Assembly (NCBI RefSeq): GCF_901686465.1 | Contig: NZ_LR594487.1 | Span: 1,795,650-1,859,649, forward strand | Direction of reading: 5' to 3' | DNA from: Halorubrum sp. DM2 | GTDB taxonomy: Archaea; Halobacteriota; Halobacteria; Halobacteriales; Haloferacaceae | Length of the DNA stretch: 64,000 bases | In this document: in pieces, positions 49,093 to 58,020 of the stretch | Numbering within the stretch: position 1 is the stretch's first letter | How the letters are laid out: each line of letters opens with the position of its first letter | The notes under the pieces: model-generated | Told to the model about the DNA's origin: nothing | What the model saw: the letters and a program-made list of their open reading frames with translations, nothing else | Databases searched by the model: none | Position numbers and translations under genes: made by a program

Positions 49093-49252
49093 GCGTCCGA
49101 CGCGGTTGATCCGACCGTCCGGCTGCGACGCTTCGATCGACCGACGAGACGACCCCTGCCGCCGCACCGGCCGAGGTGTGACGTTTTTATGCGCCCGCGG
49201 CGAACCCCGTCACGAATGGACCGAGTACGCGCGCCCGCGTTCGAGCGAGGTG

Positions 49253-50434
49253 ATGTCGGTGGGCGCTGACGGCGATTCTGCCTCCGGATCTGACGCCGCG
49301 ACCGACGCCACCGACGCGCCCGTCGTCGCCGGCTTCTTCTCCGGCTGTGGCGGGCTCGACTTGGGCTTCGAACGGGCCGGCTTCGACGTCGCGCTCGGGA
49401 GCGACCAGTGGGAGCCGGCCGCCGAGACCTACCGCCGAAACTTCCCAGACGTGGAGTTCGTCGATGAGGACGTCCGCGAACTCGACGCCGCGGCGATCCG
49501 CGAGTCCGTCGAGCGCGCCGGCTACGACCCCGGCGGGGTCGACGTGGTGATCGGCGGCCCGCCGTGTCAGGGCTTCAGCCGGCTCAACAACGAGCAGATC
49601 GAACTCGACGAGATGGAGAAGGACCGGCGGAACACGCTGTTCGAGGAGTTCCTCCGCGTCGTCTCCGTCCTCGAACCCCGGCTCGTCCTGATGGAGAACG
49701 TCCGCGACCTGATCAACCGCCAGACCAGCGACGACCGGTACGTGAAAGACCTCATCGTCGACGAGTTCGCGGCCCACGGCTACAAGTGCGAGTACCGGGT
49801 GCTGGAGGCCGAACAGTACGGCGTCCCCCAGAAGCGCCGCCGGATCTTCTTCGTGGGCACCGACCGCGACGTTCCCATCCGGTTCCCGGAGCCGACGACC
49901 CCGGAGGGGAGCTGGCGCACCGCCGGCGAGGCGCTCGCGGACGCGAGCGACGACCTCCCGAACATGACGTACGCGAACACCGGCGAGAAGACGCTCGAAC
50001 GCATCCGTCACGTCCCGCCGGGCGGCTACTACCGCGACCTCCCCGACCGCCTGAAGACAAAGAAGTACCGCTGCGACTGCGAGGACACCGACACCTGCCC
50101 CCACGAGCCGGAGATCGTCAAGCGGTACGGCACGTACCTCCGCCGGCTCCACCCCGAGGAGCCGTCGCTGACGGTGAGCACGAACGTCTTCATCCACCCG
50201 AGCGAGGACCGCTACCTCACGCCCCGCGAGATGGCGCGGCTCCAGACGTTCCCCGACGAGTTCGCCTTCGAGGGGACGAAGACCGACGTGCTGAAACAGA
50301 TCGGCAACGCGGTCCCGGTCCGACTGGGCGAGGAACTGGCGCGCCAGCTGCTGGAGTACTTTCCCGAGGTCCGCGACGCGCCGCCCGCCGACCCCGACGT
50401 GTACGAACAGCAGTCGCTGACTGACTTGGCCTGA
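49253..50434 (+). CDS. DNA (cytosine-5)-methyltransferase, solitary
   Basis: A 393-residue C5-cytosine methyltransferase. Motif I: FFSGCGGLDLGFERAG (residues ~28-43). Motif IV: IGGPPCQGFS with catalytic Cys105. Motif VI: LVLMENVRDLI (Glu149). Motif VIII: EQYGVPQKRRRIFF. The C-terminal motif X is DVLKQIGNAVPVRLG. The target-recognition region (~240-330) contains a Cys cluster (KYRCDCEDTDTCPHEPE) that could hold zinc. No restriction endonuclease gene is adjacent, so this is likely an orphan or regulatory methyltransferase. Its specificity is not readable. Confidence 0.93.
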   Translation: MSVGADGDSASGSDAATDATDAPVVAGFFSGCGGLDLGFERAGFDVALGSDQWEPAAETYRRNFPDVEFVDEDVRELDAAAIRESVERAGYDPGGVDVVIGGPPCQGFSRLNNEQIELDEMEKDRRNTLFEEFLRVVSVLEPRLVLMENVRDLINRQTSDDRYVKDLIVDEFAAHGYKCEYRVLEAEQYGVPQKRRRIFFVGTDRDVPIRFPEPTTPEGSWRTAGEALADASDDLPNMTYANTGEKTLERIRHVPPGGYYRDLPDRLKTKKYRCDCEDTDTCPHEPEIVKRYGTYLRRLHPEEPSLTVSTNVFIHPSEDRYLTPREMARLQTFPDEFAFEGTKTDVLKQIGNAVPVRLGEELARQLLEYFPEVRDAPPADPDVYEQQSLTDLA

Positions 50435-50464
50435 CTTTGGTTCGGTAGTCGCGGAAAACGCGTA

Positions 50465-50535
50465 TGGGGCCGCTGAGAGTCGAACTCAGGTCCACTGCAC
50501 CCAAGGCAGCGAGGATACCACTACCCCACGGCCCC
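50465..50535 (-). tRNA. tRNA-Pro (anticodon TGG)
   Basis: A 71-nt cloverleaf on the minus strand. The acceptor GGGGCCG pairs with CGGCCCC, the anticodon loop CTTGGGT gives TGG, and the T arm is cctgagttcgactctcag. The discriminator is A. It sits between the methyltransferase and helicase genes. Confidence 0.95.
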
Positions 50536-50623
50536 TCGCCTCACACTACCCGCATGAGTCGCTAAAGCGTTTCGTTGCGCGGGCGGGGGACGCCCCGTGT
50601 CGCCTCGCTCTGAACGCCCCCGA

Positions 50624-52678
50624 TCACTCCTCGTCGTCGCGCCGTTCGAGGTCGGCGACGATGTCGTACGGGTCGGTGCCCTTCCGCACCGAATCGAGGA
50701 TGAAGAACGCCTCGTCGGGCGCGAGGAAGTGCCTGGTGACGCCCCGACCGAGCGGCGTCGGCTCGAAGCCGTCGATGAAGTTCCACTCCAACAGCCTCCC
50801 GAGCGCGTGCTTCGTCGGGACCTCGCCGATCATGCGATCGTTGAGGCGCTTCGCCTTCTTGCCCGCGACGACGACGTTCGCGAGCGTCTCCTCGGCGGCC
50901 GCGGTCTCGTCGTAGTGGGTCGCCACGTCCTCCATCTCGCCTTTCAGGAGGGTGAAGGCGACCTCGTCCTCCGTGCGGTCCATCGAGCCGTGGTAGACGC
51001 CGTCGGGCTCGACGAGGAGGTAGACGCGGCCGCGGTCGTGGTAGTCCGGCCGGCCGGCGCGGCCGAGCATCTGGGAGAACTCCTGAACGGAGAGCCACTC
51101 GATCCCCATCGCCAGCGAGTCGAAGATCACCTGCGAGGCGGGGAAGTCGACTCCGGCCGCCAGCGCCGCGGTGGTGACGACCGCGGAGAGATCCTGGTCA
51201 CCGAACTGCCGTTCGACCTTCTTCCGACGCTTGTAGTCGAGCCCGGCGTGGTACGGCGTGGAGTCGTACCGGAGCTTGCGGCTGATCTCGTGACAGCGCC
51301 GCCGCGAGTTCGTGAAGATGATCGTCTGGCCGCGGTACCCCTTCGACGACTTCGTGTCGAACTCCCGTTTGACGAGCTTGTCCGCTATCTGCGCCTTCTC
51401 GCGGCTGTCGGCGAAGGTGACGTGGCGCTCGATGGGGACGGGGCGCTCCTCGTACTCGATGAGCGTCGCCCGGAGCTTCTTCGCGAGCCATTCGGGGTTC
51501 CCGACGGTCGCCGAGAGGTAGACGAACTGGGTGCCGTCGTAGCCCGAATGCGTCTCCATCCGGTTCTCGCTGTAGTACTTCAGCCGCGAGATGAGGCCGT
51601 CGAGCCGGTGGCCGCGCTCGCCCTCCTTCAGGGTGTGGACCTCGTCGATGACGACCGTCCCCACGTCGCCCAGATCCTTCCCGGTCCGGAGCGCGTGGTC
51701 GATTCCCTCGTAGGTGCCGACGATCACGTCGGCGTGCGGGTCGAACCGGTTGCCGTCGTCGTTCACCCGCGAGGAGCCGACCCGGATGGACACGTCGAGC
51801 AGGTCGCCGTAGCGGTCCTCGAAGTCCTCGTGTTTCTGGTTTGCGAGCGCGACGAGCGGGACTAAAAAGAGGAGCTTCCCGTTCCCCTTCAGCGCCCGGT
51901 CGATCCCGGTCAACTCTCCGACGAGGGTCTTCCCCGTTGCGGTCGCCGACACGACCAGCTGGTCGTCGCCGTCGAGCAGGCCGTTCCGCACGGAGAGGCT
52001 CTGGACGGGGAGCAGCTCCTCGAACCGCCCTTGGAGCTTCGCGGACAGGTCCGAGTGGAGGTCCAGGTCCTCGGTTCGCACGGGACTCACGTCGTCGACG
52101 TTCGCGGAGACCTCGTCGTACTTCGTGAGGTCGGGGTCGAGTCCGCCCTGAAGGAGGCTCACGATCCGGTCTAAGTCCCCGGACTCGTACAGCAGCTCTT
52201 CGAGGCGCTCCTCGGCCGCGCCCGTGAACTCGCCTTTGTACGACAGCTCCCGCTCCAGCTCCCGCCGGGCGCAGTCGCGGCAGATCAGCTCGCCGTTGTG
52301 TTCGACCGCCTCCTCGCTCGTGATCGGTCCGTACCGCCCGTCGCTCGCGCACCGCCGGCAGGTCCGCACGGTGAGCGACTCCAGTTGGTAGCCGTCGAGC
52401 ATCGCCTCCAATCGCTTCCGGTTCTCGGGCGTGGTCTGCTCGGAGACCCGGATGCGGTCGGCCGCCCGCGCGAGGTCGACGAACTCGTCCGGCTGCCGGG
52501 GGTGGTCCTCGCCGTCGCGGATCACCCGGAACTTCGCCGGACGCGGGCCGGCGGACGTATCCTTGAGTTCGAGCCGCCCGCGGAGCACGCGGTTCCCGTC
52601 GCGGTTCGCGACGACGGTGTAGTCGCTCCGCGACTCGTGGAGGAACAGCGTCTCGACCTCGGCCAACTGCTGTGACAC
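50624..52678 (-). CDS. Ski2-like DEAD/DEAH helicase with zinc-ribbon insert (DUF5814-like)
   Basis: A 684-residue SF2 helicase. Residues ~100-145 hold a zinc ribbon (CRRCASDGRYGP and LICRDCARRELE). Motor motifs: Walker A VVSATATGKTLVGE, motif II VVIDEVHTLKEG, motif III YLSATVGNPEW, motif IV IIFTNSRRRCHEI and motif VI QMLGRAGRPDYHDRG. A C-terminal winged/helical region follows. The family is archaeal-specific and common in haloarchaea; a role in DNA repair or RNA remodelling is inferred from fold. It overlaps no neighbour, and the upstream L10e gene is divergent by only 136 nt. Confidence 0.9.
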   Translation of the reverse strand: MSQQLAEVETLFLHESRSDYTVVANRDGNRVLRGRLELKDTSAGPRPAKFRVIRDGEDHPRQPDEFVDLARAADRIRVSEQTTPENRKRLEAMLDGYQLESLTVRTCRRCASDGRYGPITSEEAVEHNGELICRDCARRELERELSYKGEFTGAAEERLEELLYESGDLDRIVSLLQGGLDPDLTKYDEVSANVDDVSPVRTEDLDLHSDLSAKLQGRFEELLPVQSLSVRNGLLDGDDQLVVSATATGKTLVGELTGIDRALKGNGKLLFLVPLVALANQKHEDFEDRYGDLLDVSIRVGSSRVNDDGNRFDPHADVIVGTYEGIDHALRTGKDLGDVGTVVIDEVHTLKEGERGHRLDGLISRLKYYSENRMETHSGYDGTQFVYLSATVGNPEWLAKKLRATLIEYEERPVPIERHVTFADSREKAQIADKLVKREFDTKSSKGYRGQTIIFTNSRRRCHEISRKLRYDSTPYHAGLDYKRRKKVERQFGDQDLSAVVTTAALAAGVDFPASQVIFDSLAMGIEWLSVQEFSQMLGRAGRPDYHDRGRVYLLVEPDGVYHGSMDRTEDEVAFTLLKGEMEDVATHYDETAAAEETLANVVVAGKKAKRLNDRMIGEVPTKHALGRLLEWNFIDGFEPTPLGRGVTRHFLAPDEAFFILDSVRKGTDPYDIVADLERRDDEE

Positions 52679-52814
52679 TGCCGTTCGGTACGCGAGCGAG
52701 GTATTTCAGGAGTTCGGCTCGGGGGTCGCGCCCGTGGTTCCACGTGCGCGGCGGCGCAGCTACACGAACGGGTCGCACCGAAAAGAACCCGCCTCACGGA
52801 CGGGGAGAGCGGTC

Positions 52815-53345
52815 CTACGAGACGAGCAGCTTCTCGCCGCGGTCGACCGTGATCCGGCACGGCGGGGAGAGCTTGTTGTACGCGCGGCGGAACGCCTCCT
52901 TCACGACGGACGCCTGCTCGACGTCGCAGTACGCCGTGAAGACGACGTCGTCCTTGTTGAGCCGGGCCGCGGTGCCGACCGGCTTGCCGAACGCCTGCCG
53001 CATCCCGTCGGAGACGCGGTCCGCGCCGGCTCCGGTCGCCTGCTTGTTCTCCCGGATGACCTGGTGGGGGAACTTCCGGAGGGTCATCTTGTAGTTGCCC
53101 TCGCCGAGCTCCTTGATCAGGTGGCGGTTCGCCGAGAGGCGCGCGCTCTCCAAGGAGCCGTGTCGCACCTGAAGCTCCTCTTCGACGCGGAGGCTGATCT
53201 GGACGGGGTAGTCGTCCGGCTCGGCGGTGAGGTCGCCCATGTTGTGCTGCGCGATCTTCGAGCCGGGAATGCCCGTGATGTACTCGCGGCGGGTGTACGA
53301 CGGCTTGTCGATCGTCCGATACATAGAGGCGGGTTTGTCAGACAT
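52815..53345 (-). CDS. rpl10e: Ribosomal protein uL16 (archaeal L10e)
   Basis: A 176-residue archaeal L10e, large-subunit protein near the peptidyl-transferase centre and the tRNA acceptor path. Family blocks: [75 protein letters not shown] and [18 protein letters not shown]. The length and order are normal. Start MSDKPASM is canonical; a longer frame upstream enters the promoter. Confidence 0.96.
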   Translation of the reverse strand: MSDKPASMYRTIDKPSYTRREYITGIPGSKIAQHNMGDLTAEPDDYPVQISLRVEEELQVRHGSLESARLSANRHLIKELGEGNYKMTLRKFPHQVIRENKQATGAGADRVSDGMRQAFGKPVGTAARLNKDDVVFTAYCDVEQASVVKEAFRRAYNKLSPPCRITVDRGEKLLVS

Positions 53346-53473
53346 GGCTACTTGTCCGATGTAGCCGCCGCTGCGTCGATAAAGCCTTCGATAGCGAGGC
53401 GTTCCCGTCGGCCCGTTCGGCGTCGACGAGGGCGCTCGCCCCGATCGCGGTGCGTGTTGACACGCCGGTCGGC

Positions 53474-54316
53474 TCACTCCGTCGGCGTCGGTTCGAGCGC
53501 GACGTGGTCGAATCCGCGGTCCGCGAGACGCTCCGCGGCCCGGTCGGTTATCGACGGCGCGACGAGGATTCCGCGGACCGCGGTGACGCCGTCGTTCCCG
53601 GGGTCAGCGTTGTTTTCGGCGTCGAGGTCGCTTTCCGGATCGTTCTCGATGTCGGGGTCGTTCTCGGCGTCAGCGGTGCCGTCGGCGGCAGCGGCGGACG
53701 CTCCGACGCCCAACTCCTCCTCCATCGCCCGCACGTACCGCGCCAGTTGTCCCACCGCGTCCGGGCCGACCCGGCGACGCTTCAGCTCGACGACGACCGG
53801 CGTCTCGTCGGCGTCGACCCCGAAGATGTCCATCGGACCGGCGCTGGAGGGGCGTTCCGTCTCCCTCGGCTCGAATCCCGATTCGACGAGGTCGGGGCGC
53901 TCTAAGATCCGGGTTCGGAGATCCTCCTCGCTGCCGTGGAGGTCGAGGTCGCGGCCCCCAGTCACGGCCATCGCGGAGAGCTGGTGAACGTCGGAGAAGC
54001 GGACCGTCAGCGTCTCGTCGGGGTTCGACCGCGTCGAGACCACGCGGAGCCGGCCGTCGCGGACCGCGGCGCGGTGTTCCGACCCCGGCGGCTGCCAGTT
54101 GACCGGCTGGCGGCCCTCGTCGGTGTGGACGAGGGCAGCGCCGTCCGGCTTCAACACGAGCAGGCGGTCGCCGGCCCCCAGATCCGAGGCGGCGCGGCCC
54201 TCGTACGAGACCGTACAGCGACCGAACACGCTGATCAGGTCGCCCCGCTCGAAGGCGTCCTCAAGTTCCCAGAGGGACTCGCGGTGGCTCGGGTCGTGGA
54301 CGCTCGTGACTGTCAC
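53474..54316 (-). CDS. nucS: Endonuclease NucS
   Basis: A 280-residue NucS/EndoMS, an archaeal and actinobacterial mismatch-specific endonuclease. The N-terminal DNA-binding part has [16 protein letters not shown] and [13 protein letters not shown]; the nuclease domain has [30 protein letters not shown] (acid and Lys of the PD-(D/E)XK fold). A ~35-residue acidic Ala/Asp/Asn insertion follows [13 protein letters not shown] and precedes [10 protein letters not shown]; the usual protein lacks it. A GTG start gives the family N-terminus. The insertion looks disordered and does not disrupt catalytic motifs. Confidence 0.92.
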   Translation of the reverse strand: MTVTSVHDPSHRESLWELEDAFERGDLISVFGRCTVSYEGRAASDLGAGDRLLVLKPDGAALVHTDEGRQPVNWQPPGSEHRAAVRDGRLRVVSTRSNPDETLTVRFSDVHQLSAMAVTGGRDLDLHGSEEDLRTRILERPDLVESGFEPRETERPSSAGPMDIFGVDADETPVVVELKRRRVGPDAVGQLARYVRAMEEELGVGASAAAADGTADAENDPDIENDPESDLDAENNADPGNDGVTAVRGILVAPSITDRAAERLADRGFDHVALEPTPTE

Positions 54317-54371
54317 TGGACCCCGTAGGCGGTCGCGGCTGAAAAAGGGCGCGCGCCGGGTCCGCTTCGCT

Positions 54372-54521
54372 TCAGTCGCTCCGCCGCGACACCGCGATGC
54401 CGGCGACGAAGAGCACCGCCCCGAGCGCGAAGGCGGCGATGCGAAGCGTCGTGTCCGAAACGAGGATTCCGGCCAGCACCGAGACACCGAATCCGGCGTG
54501 TAACACCGCAGTCAGGTTCAT
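54372..54521 (-). CDS. Small two-span membrane protein, 49 aa
   Basis: A 49-residue frame: MNLTAVLHAGFGVSVLAGILVSDTTLRIAAFALGAVLFVAGIAVSRRSD. Two hydrophobic segments (~3-21 and ~26-44) flank a short turn with a charged pair. It lies between ahcY and nucS on the same strand; its composition is not shadow-like because its reverse complement has no coding counterpart. Too short to assign. Confidence 0.5.
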   Translation of the reverse strand: MNLTAVLHAGFGVSVLAGILVSDTTLRIAAFALGAVLFVAGIAVSRRSD

Positions 54522-54621
54522 GAACCCGATACGGCCGCGTCGCACAAAAGGTGGTCGAACGGGACCGAACCGATCAAACCGAGGCGTCCGATCGGTCGAC
54601 TCCGGTCCCCGTCTGGTGGCG

Positions 54622-55911
54622 TTACGTCCCGTGCTCCCAGCTGCCCATGTACTCGCGCTGCTCGTCGGTGAGGTCGTCGTACTCGACGCCCTCGGCGGCG
54701 AGTTTGATGTCCGCGACCTCGCGGTCGAGCTCGTCGGGTACGTCGTGGACGCCGGCGTCGTAGCTCTCGCCGTTGGCGGCCAGTTCGCGGACGACGACCG
54801 CCTGAACGCCGAAGCTCTGGTCCATCACTTCGACCGGGTGGCCCAGCGCGATGGGCGCGGCGAGGTTGACGAGCCGGCCCTCTGCGATGACGTTCAGGAC
54901 GCGGCCATCTTCCATCTCGAACCCCTCGACGCCGTCGCGGACCTCGTAGCGGTCGACCGCGAGGTCGTCGAGGTGATCGAGGTTCACTTCCACGTCGAAG
55001 TGGCCGGCGTTCGCGAGCAGGACGCCGTCGTTCATCTCCTCGAAGTGCTCGCGGGTGATCACGTCGCGGTTGCCGGTCGTCGTGATGAACACGTCGCCCT
55101 TCTTCGCCGCCTCGACCATCGGCAGCACCTCGTATCCCTCCATGTGGGCTTCGAGCGCCTTGCGGGGGTCGACCTCGCAGACGATGACGTTCGCGTTCTG
55201 GCCGGAGGCCTTCTTCGCGACGCCCTTCCCGCACTGGCCGAACCCGCCGACGACGACGTTCTTCCCGGCCCACGAGAGGTTCGTCGTCATCGCGATGGTC
55301 GCGAGCGACGACTCGCCCGTGCCGTGGACGTTGTCGAACAGCTGTTTCATCGGCGTGTCGTTCACGGCGAAGACGGGGTAGTGTAACTCGCCGTCGGCGT
55401 CCATCGCGCGCAGGCGGTCGACCCCCGTCGTCGTCTCCTCGGCTCCGCCGACGATGGAGTCGATCAGGTCAGGGTACTCCTCGTGGACGAGCTTCACCAT
55501 GTCCATCCCGTCGTCGACGGTGATGGTCGGCTCGTGGGCGATACAGGCGTGCATCGCGTCGTAGTACTCCTCGTCGTCGACGCCGCGGACCGCGTAGGAG
55601 GTGATCGACTCGTGGGTGTCGAGCGCGGCCGACACGTCGTCGTGCGTCGAGAGGGGGTTACAGCCGGTTATCGCGACCTCGGCTCCGCCCTCGGCGAGCA
55701 GTTCGACGAGGTTCGCGGTCTTCGCCTCGACGTGCATCGCCATCGCGATCGTCTCGCCCGCGAGCGGCTGCTCGTCGACGAAGTCGTCGCGAAGGGCGTT
55801 GAGAATCGGCATGTGCTGGAGCGCCCAGTCCATCTTCCGGCGTCCCTCCTCTCGGGCGGTTTCGACGTCAGAGAGGTGCTTTGACACCGGCGGATACGCG
55901 GTTTCGCTCAT
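54622..55911 (-). CDS. ahcY: Adenosylhomocysteinase (S-adenosyl-L-homocysteine hydrolase)
   Basis: A 429-residue NAD-dependent enzyme that splits S-adenosylhomocysteine into adenosine and homocysteine, removing the product inhibitor of methyltransferases. Family blocks: MHVEAKTANLVELLAEGG, ITGCNPLSTHDDVSAAL, VGGAEETTTGVDRLRAM, NDTPMKQLFDNVHGTGESS and the NAD-binding VVGGFGQCGKGVAKKASG. The C-terminal NAD-tail ends YMGSWEHGT, close to the usual family ending. The methyltransferase at 49253 and the deaminase at 58021 are plausible metabolic partners. Confidence 0.96.
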   Translation of the reverse strand: MSETAYPPVSKHLSDVETAREEGRRKMDWALQHMPILNALRDDFVDEQPLAGETIAMAMHVEAKTANLVELLAEGGAEVAITGCNPLSTHDDVSAALDTHESITSYAVRGVDDEEYYDAMHACIAHEPTITVDDGMDMVKLVHEEYPDLIDSIVGGAEETTTGVDRLRAMDADGELHYPVFAVNDTPMKQLFDNVHGTGESSLATIAMTTNLSWAGKNVVVGGFGQCGKGVAKKASGQNANVIVCEVDPRKALEAHMEGYEVLPMVEAAKKGDVFITTTGNRDVITREHFEEMNDGVLLANAGHFDVEVNLDHLDDLAVDRYEVRDGVEGFEMEDGRVLNVIAEGRLVNLAAPIALGHPVEVMDQSFGVQAVVVRELAANGESYDAGVHDVPDELDREVADIKLAAEGVEYDDLTDEQREYMGSWEHGT

Positions 55912-56027
55912 ACCACTTGGTTCGCTCACGGCGCACTAAACCCTGCCGACACCGGTCTACGCGTGAAAAAGGAGCGCCGTCAGTTCGTCGGCGTCCGCGC
56001 GACCGCGCGGACGGCCAAGTCGGGTCG

Positions 56028-57341
56028 TCAGTTACCGCCCGGGCCGCCGGCGTGGTCCGGCGGGCCGCTCTCGCCGTCCTCGTCGTCTTCGTCGTCCGCG
56101 TCGTCGTCATCGTCGTCGTCTCCTTCCGCGTCGTCCTCTTCCCCGTCCTCTTCTTCCGTGTCGTCCGCTTCGGTCTCGTCGTCCTCGGCGTCGTCACCGT
56201 TCGGGCCGGCGTGGTCCGGCGGGCCGCGCTCGCCGTCGTCGCTGCCGTTGCCGACGCCCTCGGGCGCGTTGCCGGGCGCGTCGCTGGCGTTGCCGTCGTC
56301 CTCGTCGTCACCGGCGTCGTCCGAGGCGTTACCGGGGTTGTTCTCCGTCGCGAAGTCGGAGACGGCCGCGCCGATACCGCCCTCGCGGTCGCTGATGTTC
56401 TCGATGAAGTCGCGCATCAGCTGACCGAACGGCGTTCCCGCGGAGTCGTCTTCCTCGTCGTCGTCGCCGGCCGTCAGCTCGACCGTCGTCGAGGCGCTCC
56501 GGTTGTCGTACTCGGCGGTCACGTCGACGGTCACGTCCTCCTCGGCGGCCGGAAGCGTCACGGTGCCGTTCGCGTCCGTCTCGTACTCGCCCGTCCCCGC
56601 GTACGAGGCGTTCTCGTCGGCGTCGTCCGCGAGGGCGACGCCGACCGTGGCGTTCTCGACGGGGTCGTCGTCGTCGCTGACCGTGACGACGGGTTCGTCG
56701 TCGGTGTTCTCAACGTCGAGTTCGAGCCCGTCGGGCGCTTCGAGGTCGACCGTCGTCGAGACGCTCCGGTTGTCGTACTCGGCGGTCACGTCGACGGTCA
56801 CGTCTTCCTCGGCGGCCGGAAGCGTCACCGTGCCGTTCGCGTCCGTGTCGTACTCGCCCGTCCCCGCGTACGAGGCGTTCGCGGGGTCGGCGACGCTCAC
56901 GTTAACCGTGGCGTTCTCGACGGCCTCGTCGTCGTCGGTGACGGTGACGACCGGCTCGCCGTCGGCGTCCTCAACGTCGAGTTCGAGTCCGTCGGGCGCT
57001 TCGAGGTCGACGGTCGTCGAGGCCGTCTCGTTACCTGAGGCGACGGTCACGTCGACCGTGACGTCCTCCTCTGCGGCGGGGAGCTCGACGGTACCGTTCG
57101 CGTCCGTCTGATACTCCCCCGCTCCCGCGTACGATTCGTTCTCGTCGTCGTCCTCGTCGGCGACGCTCACGACGACCGTGGCGTTCTCGACTGCGGTGTC
57201 GTTCTGTGTCACCGTAACGGTCGGTTCGCCGTCCGCGTCCTCGACGGCCACTTCGAGGTGGCCGTCGGCGGCCGCGACGCCGGTCATCGCGCCGAGCGCG
57301 ACGACCGCGATCAGCAGCAGGCTGGTGATGCGTTTGCTCAT
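56028..57341 (-). CDS. Secreted surface protein with tandem Ig-like repeats and acidic tail
   Basis: A 437-residue protein with a cleavable signal (KRITSLLLIAVVALGAMTGVAAA). Three beta-sandwich repeats of ~89 residues each follow (starting HLEVAVEDADGEP, LELDVEDADGEP and LELDVENTDDEP); each has AVENATV-type or PVENATV strands, a SYAGxGEYxTDANGTV loop and PAAEEDVTVDV strand. Many N-x-S/T sequons suggest heavy N-glycosylation. The last ~140 residues are low-complexity Asp/Glu/Gly/Asn. No membrane anchor is seen. The repeats are nearly identical at the DNA level (about 267 bp period). Confidence 0.82.
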   Translation of the reverse strand: MSKRITSLLLIAVVALGAMTGVAAADGHLEVAVEDADGEPTVTVTQNDTAVENATVVVSVADEDDDENESYAGAGEYQTDANGTVELPAAEEDVTVDVTVASGNETASTTVDLEAPDGLELDVEDADGEPVVTVTDDDEAVENATVNVSVADPANASYAGTGEYDTDANGTVTLPAAEEDVTVDVTAEYDNRSVSTTVDLEAPDGLELDVENTDDEPVVTVSDDDDPVENATVGVALADDADENASYAGTGEYETDANGTVTLPAAEEDVTVDVTAEYDNRSASTTVELTAGDDDEEDDSAGTPFGQLMRDFIENISDREGGIGAAVSDFATENNPGNASDDAGDDEDDGNASDAPGNAPEGVGNGSDDGERGPPDHAGPNGDDAEDDETEADDTEEEDGEEDDAEGDDDDDDDADDEDDEDGESGPPDHAGGPGGN

Positions 57342-57615
57342 GTCCACTTGGGTCCAACCGCCGTTACCGTATAAAAAGGAGAGTCGCTTAACGCGGTTTA
57401 ATCCGGTTTATTCTCGGGTTAGCGGGTTTGTGACGTCTGTTTGGAGTTTGGTGGCTATCTCGGGCGCGATTCGGGTAATTCGTGGTCGGTTCGACTCCGA
57501 TCCGTCGTCGCGCGCGCTATCGAAAACTGGTATCGGTGAAAATCAACGCGCCACAAAAAACACCGCCGAAACCCTAGTCGCTCGATACTACGGAACCGAC
57601 GTTGTGACCGAGACC

Positions 57616-57990
57616 GTCGAAGCCCCAGCCGCGAGGACTCGATGCGCTCGCTGTGGTCCTCAGTCGCTCGCTTCGCTCGCTCCTTGCGGTCCTTGCGTCG
57701 CGCGTCTTCGTCCTCGCGACTGCCCCTTCGAATCCCGCCCCTCCGGAAGACGTTCCTGCTCGCTTCGCTGCGCGGGCTGCGACTTCCGTGCTCCCGCTCG
57801 CTTCGTCGCCGGCGGCGAAGCCGCCGGCTGCCCGTGGCGCTCCGCGCCACGCTGCTCGCGGGAACGCACCGCGACCGCACCTCACGCCTCCCCAGCCTCG
57901 TCTGCGGCTCCCGTTGGTCGCCGCAGACTCCCTCGCGCGGCGCTGCTTCGCGGCCGCCGGTGGCGGCCGCTCGCAGGCGCGCGCCACCGC
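57616..57990 (-). repeat. Structured GC-rich repeat, copy C (expanded; downstream of the amidohydrolase)
   Basis: Minus-strand copy with the same fixed blocks as copies A and D: head 'gcggtggcgcgcgcctgcga', H1 (gcggccgc/gcggccgc, loop cacc region), block 'gccgcgcgagggagtctg', H2 with a new stem (gtctgcggc/gccgcagac), block 'gaggctggggaggcgtgagg', 'ggattcgaaggggcag' and the closing stem 57712-57722 with 57626-57636. It is ~70 nt longer because extra hairpins were added (for example gtggcgcggagcgccac and ccggcggcttcgccgccgg). The head lies 30 nt past the amidohydrolase stop codon. Confidence 0.8.
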
Positions 57991-58020
57991 GAAAAAGATC
58001 GGAGCGACACGTCTTCCTTC

